Shown here one piece after another: positions 45,608-54,746 of a DNA stretch of 64,000 nucleotides. The notes beneath the pieces were generated by a model. That model was given only the letters and a program-made list of their open reading frames with translations, did not search any database and was not told where the DNA came from. A program made the translations under genes and the position numbers. How positions within the stretch are numbered: the first letter of the stretch is position 1; each line of letters starts with the position of its first letter. The DNA comes from Pirellulimonas nuda (GTDB taxonomy: Bacteria > Planctomycetota > Planctomycetia > Pirellulales > Lacipirellulaceae). Location: NCBI RefSeq assembly GCF_007750855.1, contig NZ_CP036291.1:4526001-4590000 (forward strand), read 5' to 3'.

Positions 45608-47149
45608 CTACTCCCAGCGCAACGCCTGCACCGGGTGCATCCGCGCCGCGCGTCGCGCCGGGATCACGCTCGCTAGCACCGCGATCCCCATCGCCCCCAG
45701 GGCGATCCACGCAACCGTAAAGGGCTCGATGATGGTGGGGATCTCGCTGAAGTAGTAGATCGCGGGGTCGAACACCGGGCGTCCTGTGAGCCTCCCCAGC
45801 ACGTCGGCGATCTCGTTGATGTAACGCACGAACAGCAGTCCCCCGATCATCCCCACACCTGCGCCCGCGACGCCGAGCGTCAGCCCGTAACCCAGGAAGA
45901 TGTTCATCACGCTGGCGCCGCCGGCGCCGAGGCTCTTGAGCACGCCGATGTCGCGGGTCTTCTCAACGACGATCATGAAGAAGATCGCCAGGATCCCGAA
46001 GCCCGCCACCGCGATGATCAGGAACAGCAGCACGTTCAGCACCGCGGTCTCCATCTGCACCGCGGCGAGCAACGCGCCCTGCTTGTCTTTCCAGGTGCTG
46101 GCGACGTACCACTGCGGCGGGAACGCGGCCTGGATCAGGTCGCGGACCTTTGCCGGGTCTACGCCGGGCTTCACCTGGATCTGGATCGAGTTGAAGTGCC
46201 CCTTGCCCGACTCCGGGTCGAACATGCCGCGGAGCCGTTGGAGCTGAGCGAGCTCGACGAACACGAACGTGGCGTCGTACTCGTTCATCTTGCTTTCGTA
46301 GAAGTCGGTGATCGTGAACCGGGTGTTGCCGACCTTGGGGGGCCGGCCGCACATGGGGTAGGTCAGCTCAACGTCGTCGCCCGGCAGAACGTGGAAGCTG
46401 TCGGTCCCGTCGGTGTTGCGGTAGCTGCACAGCGCGATGCCGGCCACCACGCCCGGGAACTGCTCGGTAGAGGGGTCAAACACCCGGCCTTCTTTCTTTT
46501 CGCCCTCGGGCGCCTCGGCGTCTGCCGCCGCGAAGGGGTCCGCCATCGCGCTGGGCGCGGTGATCGGGGGCGCCGGCTCGCGGCCCGTCATGTTGGGCTC
46601 TCGGCTCCAACGCGCCTTCTGGCGGCGGTGCGGCCACCCTGACGTGGCGAGTTCTGTGCGGGGTTTGATCCGCGACGGATCGTCGGCTTGATGATCGACC
46701 GCGTCGTAGCCCCCGTCCTTGAGCTGGAAATCGAGCAGCTCGCGGTTCTCGGGGTGCTGCAGGTACTTGCCGAAATCGCTCACGTTTGAGTAGGTAGCGG
46801 CGTCGATCCCGATCACGTTTACCTGCCGGGTGACGTGCTGCTCGCCGACGTAGTAGCTGAGCATCGCCGGCACGTGGGCGGTGGGGCTCATCCCCTCGAT
46901 GTATTCGCCGGCCACACGCTGGATCTTCTGCATGTGGGCCTCCGGGTCGGGGGCGCCCTCGAGCGAGATCACATCGAGCACCAGATCGCTCAGGATGCCG
47001 TGGATCCGGTCCTGCATCTCGTGCGAGAAGCCGGCCATCACGGCGTTGACGACGATCATGGTGGCGACCCCCAGCATCACGCTGGTGACGCTGGCCAGGG
47101 CGATGTAGCGCGTCCGCAGGTAACGCCAGCAGAGGAGCAATTGAAGCAT
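45608..47149 (-). CDS. LolC/LolE-like ABC transporter permease
   Basis: 513 residues from the ATG at 47149 (GAGG within AGAGGAGCAATTGAAGC upstream). The N-terminal helix (YIALASVTSVMLGVATMIVV) is followed by a large periplasmic domain, and three helices follow at the C-terminus in the FtsX pattern (MIVVEKTRDIGVLKSLGAGG, then GMIGGLLFVRYI and VAWIALGAMGIAVLASVIPA). Residues about 160-230 form a Pro/Ala/Arg-rich insert that interrupts the periplasmic domain. The most likely role is lipoprotein extraction from the inner membrane with the ATP-binding protein, although MacB-like export cannot be excluded. Confidence 0.88.
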   Translation of the reverse strand: MLQLLLCWRYLRTRYIALASVTSVMLGVATMIVVNAVMAGFSHEMQDRIHGILSDLVLDVISLEGAPDPEAHMQKIQRVAGEYIEGMSPTAHVPAMLSYYVGEQHVTRQVNVIGIDAATYSNVSDFGKYLQHPENRELLDFQLKDGGYDAVDHQADDPSRIKPRTELATSGWPHRRQKARWSREPNMTGREPAPPITAPSAMADPFAAADAEAPEGEKKEGRVFDPSTEQFPGVVAGIALCSYRNTDGTDSFHVLPGDDVELTYPMCGRPPKVGNTRFTITDFYESKMNEYDATFVFVELAQLQRLRGMFDPESGKGHFNSIQIQVKPGVDPAKVRDLIQAAFPPQWYVASTWKDKQGALLAAVQMETAVLNVLLFLIIAVAGFGILAIFFMIVVEKTRDIGVLKSLGAGGASVMNIFLGYGLTLGVAGAGVGMIGGLLFVRYINEIADVLGRLTGRPVFDPAIYYFSEIPTIIEPFTVAWIALGAMGIAVLASVIPARRAARMHPVQALRWE

Positions 47150-47254
47150 GACGCGGCTCGTCTCGAAGGACCTCGGGAATCGACGGTGCGGGAGGGTAAT
47201 GGAGAGCCGAGCATCCCACCAGAGCAACGCGAGCCCCGCGGCTGGGAAGGCAGT

Positions 47255-47336
47255 ACCCGACGGGCTCCGCCCCGTCGGGGTCTTAGATTCGGTGCGGCCC
47301 CACAAGAACCCCGGCGGGGGGGCGCCCGTCGGCTAT
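47255..47336. repeat. CCGACGGGG composite palindrome, copy 3
   Basis: Two hairpin halves, acccgacgggctccgccccg and its mirror ending gcgcccgtcggctatc, between the permease and the MurE-like gene. The rest of the gap 47150-47509 shows no gene. Confidence 0.88.
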
Positions 47337-47509
47337 CGGGGTGCTTTTTTGAGTCCCTTGGGTTCTTGAAAAACACCCTTGACGCGTTTCGGGAATTCCC
47401 GCACTATCCCGACCGCCTTGCCACGGGGGCCTTCACTCTCCCGCGGCGGGCCGGACGCCAGGATGGCGGCCGACTCCTTTACTAGCATCGGCACGGAGGC
47501 CGGGGCGCC

Positions 47510-48910
47510 ATGCCCGCGACAAACCAACCGCGAATCGGCGGTCTGCATCTGGCGGCTGCGCTCCCGGGCGCCCAAGCCGTCGGAAGCCGGCAGGTTCGGG
47601 TGACCGGCTGCACGTGCGACCCCCGCAAGGTTCGTCCCGGCGACGCGTTTATCGCTATCGACGGCCCCCAGGGAGACGACTGCCGCGGGGTACAACTCGC
47701 CGCCAAACGGGGCGCCGCGGCGGTAGTGGCCGAACGGCTGCTGCCGATCGGCGCCACTCCGCAGTTCCTGGTAGAAGACGCACGCCACGCCTTCGGCGCC
47801 CTCTGCCACGCGCTCGTCGGGCATCCCACTGCATCGATGCCAACCATCGCGGTGACCGGCAGCCTAGGAAAGTCCGCCGTCGCGGCGCTCGCCAGTTCGA
47901 TCATCTCCCACGCCGGCGCCCAGCCTTCGCTCAGCCTGGGGGCCGACACTTGCCTTGGCTCTGCCGCTGCGGCCGCGCGTTGGCTTGCAGACACCATGGT
48001 CTCCGGCGCCACCCACGCGGTTGTCGAGGCCTCGGGAACCCAGCTAGCCGCGGGCGCGTTGCTTGGCGCCTCGCTTGACGCGGTATGCGTCACAAACCTA
48101 AAAGCAGACCGGGGTCACGGCGGCCAGTCGCCCGACGCCCAACGCCGCCAGATGCTCGCCTCGCTCGAACTGCTGGCGCCCGAGGGCATCGCGGTGCTCA
48201 ACGCAGACGATCCGGATTGCGTCCGGGCGCTCGCCGAGCGCGACGGGCCGACGGTAACCTTTGGCGTGTCGCCGGGCGCGGACGTCTCGGCCACGCTTGT
48301 CGAGCGTAACGCCAGCGAGCAGGTCTTCATCCTGCACTCGGGCGCCGATTCGGCGGCCGTCAGGACCGAGGTGATCGGCGACGCCCACATGCAAAACTGC
48401 CTGGCCGCGGCCGCGATCGGCCTGGCCTACGGCGCCGACCTAACCAGCATCGCCGCCGGCATCGAGGCGGTCCGCAAGCTACCGAACACGATGCGGCCGA
48501 TCCGCAGCGGCCAAGGTTTTCCGGTCTTCCTAGACGGCGCCCGCTCGCCGGCCGCGCTCCGCGGCGTGCTTGAGACGGCACGCGAGGTCGCCTCGGGCCG
48601 AGTGCTGTGCGTCGCTTCGCTGAACGGAGAGACTTCGCTCGAGTCGTCGACGGTAGCGGCGGCGTTGAGCGACCAGACGTACTTGATCGCGGACAACGGT
48701 CCGCCGCGGCCGGGCGCGCCCGGACGATGGTTTGACGATCGTTTCACCGCACTAGCCTTGGCGCTCGCGGTGGCAGAGCCGGGCGACTGCCTGGTTCTCG
48801 CCGGGCACCGAGCCGACTCGCGGATCGAAGGACTAACCGAACACGAAGTTGTGACCACGCTGCTCCGTCAACGCGGAGCGCAAGAGTTGCAGGCGGCAAG
48901 AGCGGCGTAG
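47510..48910 (+). CDS. Divergent MurE-like Mur ligase homologue
   Basis: 466 residues with the three Mur-ligase domains. Domain 1 has VTGCTCDPRKVRPGDAFIAI near 31. The P-loop is TGSLGKSAVAALAS near 120, where Mur ligases have TGTNGKTT. VLNADDPDCVRALAE near 227 and MQNCLAAAAIGLAYGADLTS near 292 follow the pattern. But key residues are lost: the EVSSHAL-like motif is VEASGTQLA, the NxxxDHLDxH stretch is NLKADRGHGG, and the DYAHTP motif is LDGARSPAAL. It may have a different substrate or be regulatory. It is followed after 379 bases by a MurG-like gene on the same strand. Confidence 0.75.
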   Translation: MPATNQPRIGGLHLAAALPGAQAVGSRQVRVTGCTCDPRKVRPGDAFIAIDGPQGDDCRGVQLAAKRGAAAVVAERLLPIGATPQFLVEDARHAFGALCHALVGHPTASMPTIAVTGSLGKSAVAALASSIISHAGAQPSLSLGADTCLGSAAAAARWLADTMVSGATHAVVEASGTQLAAGALLGASLDAVCVTNLKADRGHGGQSPDAQRRQMLASLELLAPEGIAVLNADDPDCVRALAERDGPTVTFGVSPGADVSATLVERNASEQVFILHSGADSAAVRTEVIGDAHMQNCLAAAAIGLAYGADLTSIAAGIEAVRKLPNTMRPIRSGQGFPVFLDGARSPAALRGVLETAREVASGRVLCVASLNGETSLESSTVAAALSDQTYLIADNGPPRPGAPGRWFDDRFTALALALAVAEPGDCLVLAGHRADSRIEGLTEHEVVTTLLRQRGAQELQAARAA

Positions 48911-49289
48911 GAAGGTCGAACGCTGAAAGCTAACCGCTAACAGCATTAATTGAACCATTTGAGGGCTTCATCGTCGGCTTGGGAAAGATTGCGGGGTCTC
49001 GCCCGGCCACCCTCCCCTGGGTTGGAGCATACTTCTCGCGGCACGACGGCTACTGGGTCAGTCGTCCGTCGCGGGCGCTTCACGATGAAGCTCAGAGCCG
49101 GGCGCCGGGGCAGCTTGCTGCCCCGGCTGCCCGGTGGAACACGGCGGCTCGGAGTCGGCCAATCAGCGCCGGCTTCGGGCCGCTTTTGTTGAGCTACCAG
49201 CGGTCGGCTTTCAGCCCGAGTTGCGGGCCGTTCGCCGAACGCTGGAAGCAGACCGCCAAAACAACCTCCCCGAACCGAGTAGTCGTCCC
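48911..49289. other. Gap between the MurE-like and MurG-like genes
   Basis: About 380 bases. A frame open from 49134 is continuous with the MurG-like gene, but the upstream part lacks any MurG similarity, so I placed the start at 49290. No repeat or promoter seen. Confidence 0.45.
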
Positions 49290-50426
49290 ATGCGCGCCCG
49301 GATGCACGTACTGTTCGCTGGTGGGGGCGACGAGCGTCGCCTCTACCCCGGCCTCTCGATCGCCGAGTCGCTGCGCGACATGATCCCGGAAGTCGAGATC
49401 ACGTTCGCCGGGTCGGGCCGATCGGACGAGAACCGCCTGGTGCGTTCGGCCGGACACCGGTACATCGTCGCCCCGTCGAAGCCGGCGCCCCACTCCACCC
49501 TGGAAGCCGTCCGGTTCGTCACGGACAACGTGGCCGGCTACCTCGCCGCGCGGTGGATGCTGCGCGAGCACCAGGTCTCGTTGGTGGTCGGCCTGGGGGG
49601 CGCCCCCGCGGCTACCGTGGTGCGGGCCGCTCACAGCCGAGGCGTGCCGTTTGTGCTCGTAGAGCGCGACCTGGAGCCGACCCGCACGGCACGGAAACTG
49701 GCCGACGCGGCCGAGGCGGTCTGCCTGGCCTACGAACAAACCGAGCCCCACCTGCCGATCGGGGCCCGAGCGATCTTCACCGGCGCCCCCGGGCGCCCAA
49801 CGTTCCACCGCCTCCACCCCCGCGCCAAGGCGCGGGCCGAGCGCCACGACGACGAGTCGGTCGCGCGGTACGGGTTCGACGAGCGGCGCATCACGGTGCT
49901 GGCGTGCGGCGAACTGAACGACGCGATGCCCGAAGCGCTGCGGCTGATCGGCGACCGGCTGCGGGGCTGGCGCGTGGTTCACCAGACCGGCGAGGGCTGC
50001 TTGGTGGAGACCGAGGCCCGTTACCGGGCCGCCGGGGTCGATGCGCTCGTGCTCGCCTACATGGACGAGGTCGCCAGCGTGATCGACGAGAGCGACATCC
50101 TGATCTGCGGCGCCGACGGCACGTCGTTGGCCGAGGCCGCCCTGGCGGCGACCCCCGCGGTGGTGGTTCCCTTCGGGGGGCTCGAGTCTTCGCAACGTGA
50201 GAACGCCGCGGCCGGCGCGCACGGCGACGCCATCCGTGTGGTCCACCCCGAGGCGGGCCGGCTGGCCGAATCCATCGCCGCCGCCGTTTCGCCGCTGGTG
50301 GACGACGCCGAGCTGCGGCGCCGCTGCGCGTTGAACGCCGCCTCTCAGGCCCACCCGGGCGCCCCGGACGCGGTGGCGCAGGTCTGTTGCGAGGCCCTTG
50401 GCGCCCTGCGCGCCGCGGCCGCGTAG
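49290..50426 (+). CDS. Divergent MurG-like glycosyltransferase (GT28)
   Basis: 378 residues from the ATG at 49290; a second ATG at 49302 is as likely. The MurG order is visible: VLFAGGGDERRLYPGLSIAE near 7, VVGLGGAPAATVVRAAHSRG near 93, EQN-like region VERDLEPTRTARKLADAAEA near 122, TGAPGRPTF near 165, WRVVHQTGEG near 225, and DILICGADGTSLAEAALAAT near 266 with the donor-site glutamate pattern. The GGTGGHxxP loop of true MurG, including its histidine, is replaced by GGGDERRLYP. It probably transfers a sugar to a lipid carrier, but not necessarily the MurG reaction. It follows the MurE-like gene. Confidence 0.75.
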   Translation: MRARMHVLFAGGGDERRLYPGLSIAESLRDMIPEVEITFAGSGRSDENRLVRSAGHRYIVAPSKPAPHSTLEAVRFVTDNVAGYLAARWMLREHQVSLVVGLGGAPAATVVRAAHSRGVPFVLVERDLEPTRTARKLADAAEAVCLAYEQTEPHLPIGARAIFTGAPGRPTFHRLHPRAKARAERHDDESVARYGFDERRITVLACGELNDAMPEALRLIGDRLRGWRVVHQTGEGCLVETEARYRAAGVDALVLAYMDEVASVIDESDILICGADGTSLAEAALAATPAVVVPFGGLESSQRENAAAGAHGDAIRVVHPEAGRLAESIAAAVSPLVDDAELRRRCALNAASQAHPGAPDAVAQVCCEALGALRAAAA

Positions 50427-50617
50427 GGCGTGCTCCCCTTACTGTCGCTTCAGAGCGAGCCTCGGCGCGACCGAAATCGCGCGTGCCCCGCCCTCAGAGG
50501 GGTCTCGCGGCCCTCTGGTTGCATCGGGCGGCTCCGCGTGGCAATCTAGTACAGTCCGGCCGCTGGCGTGCTCTTCTGTGGGCCGGGATGGCCGCCTTTC
50601 TCGGGAGATTTCCACCG

Positions 50618-51742
50618 ATGATCCGCATCGTTTGCTCGTTGTCTGTCCTATTGCTTTGCGCAGGCTCTATCTGTTTGGGAGATTCGATGGTGTCGAAAGC
50701 GTCGTTCGGAGAAACCTCGGATGGGAAGAACATCGATCTTTACACAGTCAAGAACCCCAGCGGGATGACCATCCGCTTGATCACGCGCGGCGCGACGCTG
50801 ATCGGCGTCGATGTGCCCGACCGCGACGGCAGGTTCGACGACGTGGTGTTCGGGTTCGACACCGCCGAGGAGTACGAGAGCGATAAGTATCAGTACTTCG
50901 GCTGCACCACCGGGCGTTGCGCCAACCGGATCGCGGAGGGCAAGTTCATCCTGGACGGCAAGGACTACCAGCTCGCGGTCAACAACGATCCCAACCACCT
51001 GCACGGCGGCGCCCAGCGGAGCCTGGACAAGGTCGTCTGGGCCGCCGAGCCGTTTGAGAAGCCCCACGCGCGGGGAGTGAAGTTCAGCTACACCAGCCCC
51101 GATGGCGAAGAGAACTACCCGGGCGAGCTAGCGATCGAGGTCACCTACACGCTAACGGACAAGAACGCGATCCGCATCCAGTACAAGGCGACCACCGACA
51201 AGGCGACCCCCGTCAACCTCACCAACCACTCCTACTTCAACCTCTCCGGCGCCGGCGACCCCACGATCAACGACCACGTGCTAACGATCAATGCAGACCG
51301 CTACACGCCGGTGGACGACACGCTGATCCCCACGGGCGAGCTGGCGAGCGTTGAGGGGACCCCGTTGGATTTTCGCACCCCGACCCGCATCGGCGAGCGC
51401 GTCGATCAACTCAACGACACAGCCGCTCTGGGCTACGACCACAACTTCGTGCTCAATCAGGATGCAGAAGGCGAAATGACCACGGCGGCCGTGGTGTACG
51501 ACCCCGCCTCGGGCCGGGTGCTGACGGTGCGCACCACCGAGCCGGGCGTCCAGTTCTACGGCGGCAATTTCCTGCGGGGCGACACGGGCAAAGCCGGCAA
51601 GCCGTACGCCTACCGCAGCGGCTTGTGCCTCGAGACGCAGCACTTCCCGAACTCGATCAATACGCCCGATTTCCCGAGCGTGGTGCTGGAACCGGACCAG
51701 ACGTACACGCAAACGTGCGTGTACGCGTTCAGCGTGCGGTAG
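50618..51742 (+). CDS. galM: Secreted aldose 1-epimerase (galactose mutarotase)
   Basis: 374 residues from the ATG at 50618 with GGGAG twelve bases upstream. A signal peptide (SLSVLLLCAGSICLG) suggests export. Family motifs: TRGATLIGVDVPDRDG near 50, NRIAEGKFILDGKDYQLAVN near 100, HLHGGAQRS near 127, the catalytic histidine in PVNLTNHSYFNLSG near 195, YDHNFVL near 276, and the catalytic glutamate in RSGLCLETQHFPNSINTP near 330. The enzyme interconverts alpha and beta hexoses. The export signal fits extracellular polysaccharide degradation. Single gene. Confidence 0.92.
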   Translation: MIRIVCSLSVLLLCAGSICLGDSMVSKASFGETSDGKNIDLYTVKNPSGMTIRLITRGATLIGVDVPDRDGRFDDVVFGFDTAEEYESDKYQYFGCTTGRCANRIAEGKFILDGKDYQLAVNNDPNHLHGGAQRSLDKVVWAAEPFEKPHARGVKFSYTSPDGEENYPGELAIEVTYTLTDKNAIRIQYKATTDKATPVNLTNHSYFNLSGAGDPTINDHVLTINADRYTPVDDTLIPTGELASVEGTPLDFRTPTRIGERVDQLNDTAALGYDHNFVLNQDAEGEMTTAAVVYDPASGRVLTVRTTEPGVQFYGGNFLRGDTGKAGKPYAYRSGLCLETQHFPNSINTPDFPSVVLEPDQTYTQTCVYAFSVR

Positions 51743-51797
51743 CGCGGCATCCCGCCCGACCCATGCCGTAGGGCCGCGTGCCGAAGGGCTCCGCGGA

Positions 51798-52196
51798 CTA
51801 CGACGAGAGCTCGAAGTCGATGACTTGCTTTCCCCCCTTCACCTCGGCGGTGAGGGGTTCGCTGCGGTCGGCGTATTTCTGGGGGATGCGGCCTCGACTG
51901 CGTCCATATTCTGTGCGTGTGTCCTGGAGCGATACGCGACAGGTCCCGATCCCGCACCCGCGGATGTCTCGCAGATAAATCAGCTCGTAGGCGCCATCGT
52001 CGTTGGTGATGCCGAAGGCGGAGCGGGCGCCGTCTGGTTTAAAGACGACATGAACGTCCGGCATCGGTTGTCCGTCGAGCGTGATGGTCCCGGTGACGTA
52101 TCCGAGGGACGGACGATCGCCCGTGCCCCAGCAACCGGTGGTGAGAGCCATCAGACCGAAAATCAGGCAGGTCTTTTGCAAGGGTGTCCGTATCAT
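51798..52196 (-). CDS. Small lipoprotein with carboxypeptidase regulatory-like fold
   Basis: 132 residues. A lipoprotein signal with lipobox LTTGC at 18-22 is followed by GYVTGTITLDGQPMPDVHVV, VFKPDGARSAFGITNDDGAY and ELIY, a transthyretin-like CarboxypepD_reg pattern. Such small lipoproteins usually follow DUF1559 genes in planctomycetes. Its ATG overlaps the TGA of the split DUF1559 gene (ATGA, 52193-52196), so translation was coupled before the ISAs1 insertion. Its expression may now depend on the insertion or on a new promoter. Confidence 0.85.
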   Translation of the reverse strand: MIRTPLQKTCLIFGLMALTTGCWGTGDRPSLGYVTGTITLDGQPMPDVHVVFKPDGARSAFGITNDDGAYELIYLRDIRGCGIGTCRVSLQDTRTEYGRSRGRIPQKYADRSEPLTAEVKGGKQVIDFELSS

Positions 52197-52680
52197 CGCA
52201 GGTCCTCGATGGAGGCGAGCTCAATTCGACCGGTCGAAGGATCGTGAAACTCGCCGCCGGCGGCGCTGCCAAACGCTCCAAAGACCTCTTCGTCGGCGTT
52301 CTCGCTGACGAAGTGGGTCGATCCGTCGACCATGCAGAAGTTGGCGCCGCCGGGGTGTTCCGAGCCGGGCGATTGGACGGACAGGTTGTTGAGGCCCCCC
52401 GCGGGGTTGTCGCGCGCGTTCCCACCGAACTGTGCCGGCGCCACGCCAAAAACGGTAGGAGCGCCGGCGAGCGCCCATCCATCGACACTCCGATAGGAAT
52501 TGGCGTTCCGGTTCAAGCCAAGGGGATCGGTATCGGAATAGATACGGTGGACTTCGCCCAACAAGATCGTCTTGGAGGTGCCGTCCAAGACCTTGGCAAT
52601 CCGTATGCCCGGTCCGCCGGGCCTAGAGCCGAACTGCATAGCGCCGGCGTCTCTACGCCCCTCCCCGATGGACACGAGAT

Positions 52681-53941
52681 CAGGGCGATTGCACGTTAAC
52701 TCATGCCCCGCAGAGCACTTCGAGTCGGTACTGATCGCTCCATGCCGCGGTGAGGCGTTTGTTCTTTACGCCGAGCTTTCGGGAGGTGTTGTTCTTGAGG
52801 AGGCTCAGCGCCGTTCTGCGCAGCAGGCTGAGGTTGGCGTCGGCGTGTCCCTTGCGGACGCGGCATTGGTCTTCGCCGAACGTCACGTCGAGCTGCCAGT
52901 GGAGTGAGTTCTCGATCCCCCAGTGGCCGCGCACCGCCTCGGCGAACTTCTTGCCGCTCATGTAGCGGCTAGTGATGTAGTAGCGCGTGTCGAATGTCTG
53001 TGCGCCGTCGCTATGGGTGGTGATGCGGACCGCCATGCCGATCGCCTTGAGCCCACGCCACTTCTCACGCTCGGGAAACCCCTCCGGCAGCTTCGTCAGG
53101 TAGTAGTAACGGTCTTCCTCGCGGCCGTGCCCCTTCTCGTGCGACTCGTGCCGTCGGCACGCCACGTTCCGGCAGTCGTCTTCCAGTTGCGCGGTGAAGA
53201 ACGCATCGATCGCTTCGCACAAGTTCGGCTGGTTCCCCTTGGTCGCCAGCACGTAGTCGCCGCCCCCTTCGACGATCCGCTCGGCGATCTCCCGTTGACA
53301 CCCCATCGCGTCGATGGTCACCAAACACCCCTTGATTTCCAGCATCTCAAGCAGCCTTGGGATGGCTGTGATCTCGTTGCTCTTGGCGTCGGTGACGACC
53401 TGCCCCAGGGCGATATGATTGGCGGTCGCCCAGGCGCTCACCATGTGGATCGCCGCCTTGCTGCTCGCTGCGTCGAAGCTGCGCCGCAGCGTCTTACCAT
53501 CGATCGCGATCACCTGGCCGTCGGTGACCTCATGCAGCGCGGTGACCCAGCTCAAGAAGCACTTCTCGAACTCGGCCGGGTTGAGGGCCGCGAAGACCGC
53601 GTTGAAGCGGTCGTGCGAAGGCACGCCCGCCGACAGGTCCAAGAACTTCGCCAGCCACCCTCTCTTCTCCCTCGACCACGCGGCGATCGACACGAAGTCG
53701 TCCGCCCCGCTTAGGACCGCGCACAACGCCATCACCACAACGTTCACCAACGGGTAGATCGGCTCACGCCGACGCGGATCGGTTAGCCCCTCGAAATGCC
53801 TCGCGATCCCTGCCTCGGAAACCTCGGCCACAACAATCCCTCCGACAAGAACGCAAACATGACGCAAGCGGCGCTCCCAACGAAATCATGTTCGACTCGC
53901 CGTAAGTCTCGCAGACTACCCAGCGTGGCGCAATCGCCCTG
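52681..53941 (-). mobile_element. ISAs1-family insertion sequence with 10-bp target duplication
   Basis: 1261 bases, bounded by CAGGGCGATTGC at 52681-52692 and its mirror at 53930-53941. The target duplication gacacgagat is at 52671-52680 and 53942-53951. The element carries a single transposase gene and is complete. It splits the DUF1559 gene after the codons for DLVS. Confidence 0.95.
52701..53867 (-). CDS. ISAs1-family transposase
   Basis: 388 residues. The N-terminal DUF4338/DDE_Tnp_1-associated part ([40 protein letters not shown]) leads to the DDE domain: D in [14 protein letters not shown] near 122, D in [16 protein letters not shown] near 183, and E in [20 protein letters not shown] near 318. 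It catalyses cut-and-paste transposition of its element. No frameshift or stop is visible, so it may be active. Confidence 0.95.
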   Translation of the reverse strand: MRHVCVLVGGIVVAEVSEAGIARHFEGLTDPRRREPIYPLVNVVVMALCAVLSGADDFVSIAAWSREKRGWLAKFLDLSAGVPSHDRFNAVFAALNPAEFEKCFLSWVTALHEVTDGQVIAIDGKTLRRSFDAASSKAAIHMVSAWATANHIALGQVVTDAKSNEITAIPRLLEMLEIKGCLVTIDAMGCQREIAERIVEGGGDYVLATKGNQPNLCEAIDAFFTAQLEDDCRNVACRRHESHEKGHGREEDRYYYLTKLPEGFPEREKWRGLKAIGMAVRITTHSDGAQTFDTRYYITSRYMSGKKFAEAVRGHWGIENSLHWQLDVTFGEDQCRVRKGHADANLSLLRRTALSLLKNNTSRKLGVKNKRLTAAWSDQYRLEVLCGA

Positions 53942-54746
53942 GACACGAGATCGACGTGCAAGTTGTGATCTCCGGTTGTGGTGCTGAGCGAGCTGCCCCG
54001 CGAAATGCACGCGCCGTAGTCGTTCCCCCCCAGCGGCAGCAGGCCCTGGTTCCGCATGGCGTTCATCGGACGATCCTCCCCACGCAGCGTCGTCCGGCGA
54101 CTGGGGCAGTAGAGCTCGGGGAGTTCTTGCTGGGCGAGGGCTAGATTCGACCCGCGGAGGTTCGTGCTGAAGTCCCACTGGTCGTGCAACGCTCCTCGCT
54201 CGATCAGAGGAAGCAATTCGACAACCCAGCTCGTGTAGGGCGACTTCGGCGTGCCGGTGGGATTTGTCCCCAGGGCCACTGTGTTCTCTTGCCTCGACGG
54301 CGTGGCGGAGCCCCCGGAAGGATTAATGGCGAACGGAAGTCCGATCTTGCCCGCGGCCGGTAGGGTCTTCTGACCCGACTCGTAGTTCAGCGCGGCCAGC
54401 CCCAACTGCTTCAGCCGGTTGGTGCAATCCGCGCGCCGTGCCGCCTCGCGTGCGGACTGGACCGCGGGGAGCAGAAGCGCCACCAGGATGCCAATAATCG
54501 CGATCACCACCAGCAACTCTACTAGCGTAAACGCGTGACGACGACCGCCCCGTGAACGAATCGCCAGTGTACGAAACGATAGAGACATGAACGAGATCCC
54601 GTGAAAATGAGTGCCCCAGATACATCATTATTGACCAAGAGTCGCTTCGTGGCTAGCCATTTCCAGCCCCGTGGACGACCTATCCCGAGGCGCCGGCGGC
54701 TGTTCGAAGTCCGCCACGACGGCTATCCTTTTTAGCCCATTCCGCC

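Larger units (their letters stand above)
52193..54588 (-). pseudogene. DUF1559 gene split by an ISAs1 element
   Basis: The N-terminal part (54588-53942) has the prepilin box [20 protein letters not shown] near residue 19, then [30 protein letters not shown], and stops making sense at DLVS. The C-terminal part (52670-52193) resumes with IGEGRRDAGAMQFGSRPGG and has the family end KVLDGTSKTILLGE and NFCMVDGSTHFVSENAD. Removing the IS at 52681-53941 and one 10-bp duplication gives 1125 bases, 374 codons plus stop, in frame. So the only damage is the insertion. DUF1559 proteins are a planctomycete-expanded pilin-like family of unknown role. Confidence 0.93.
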
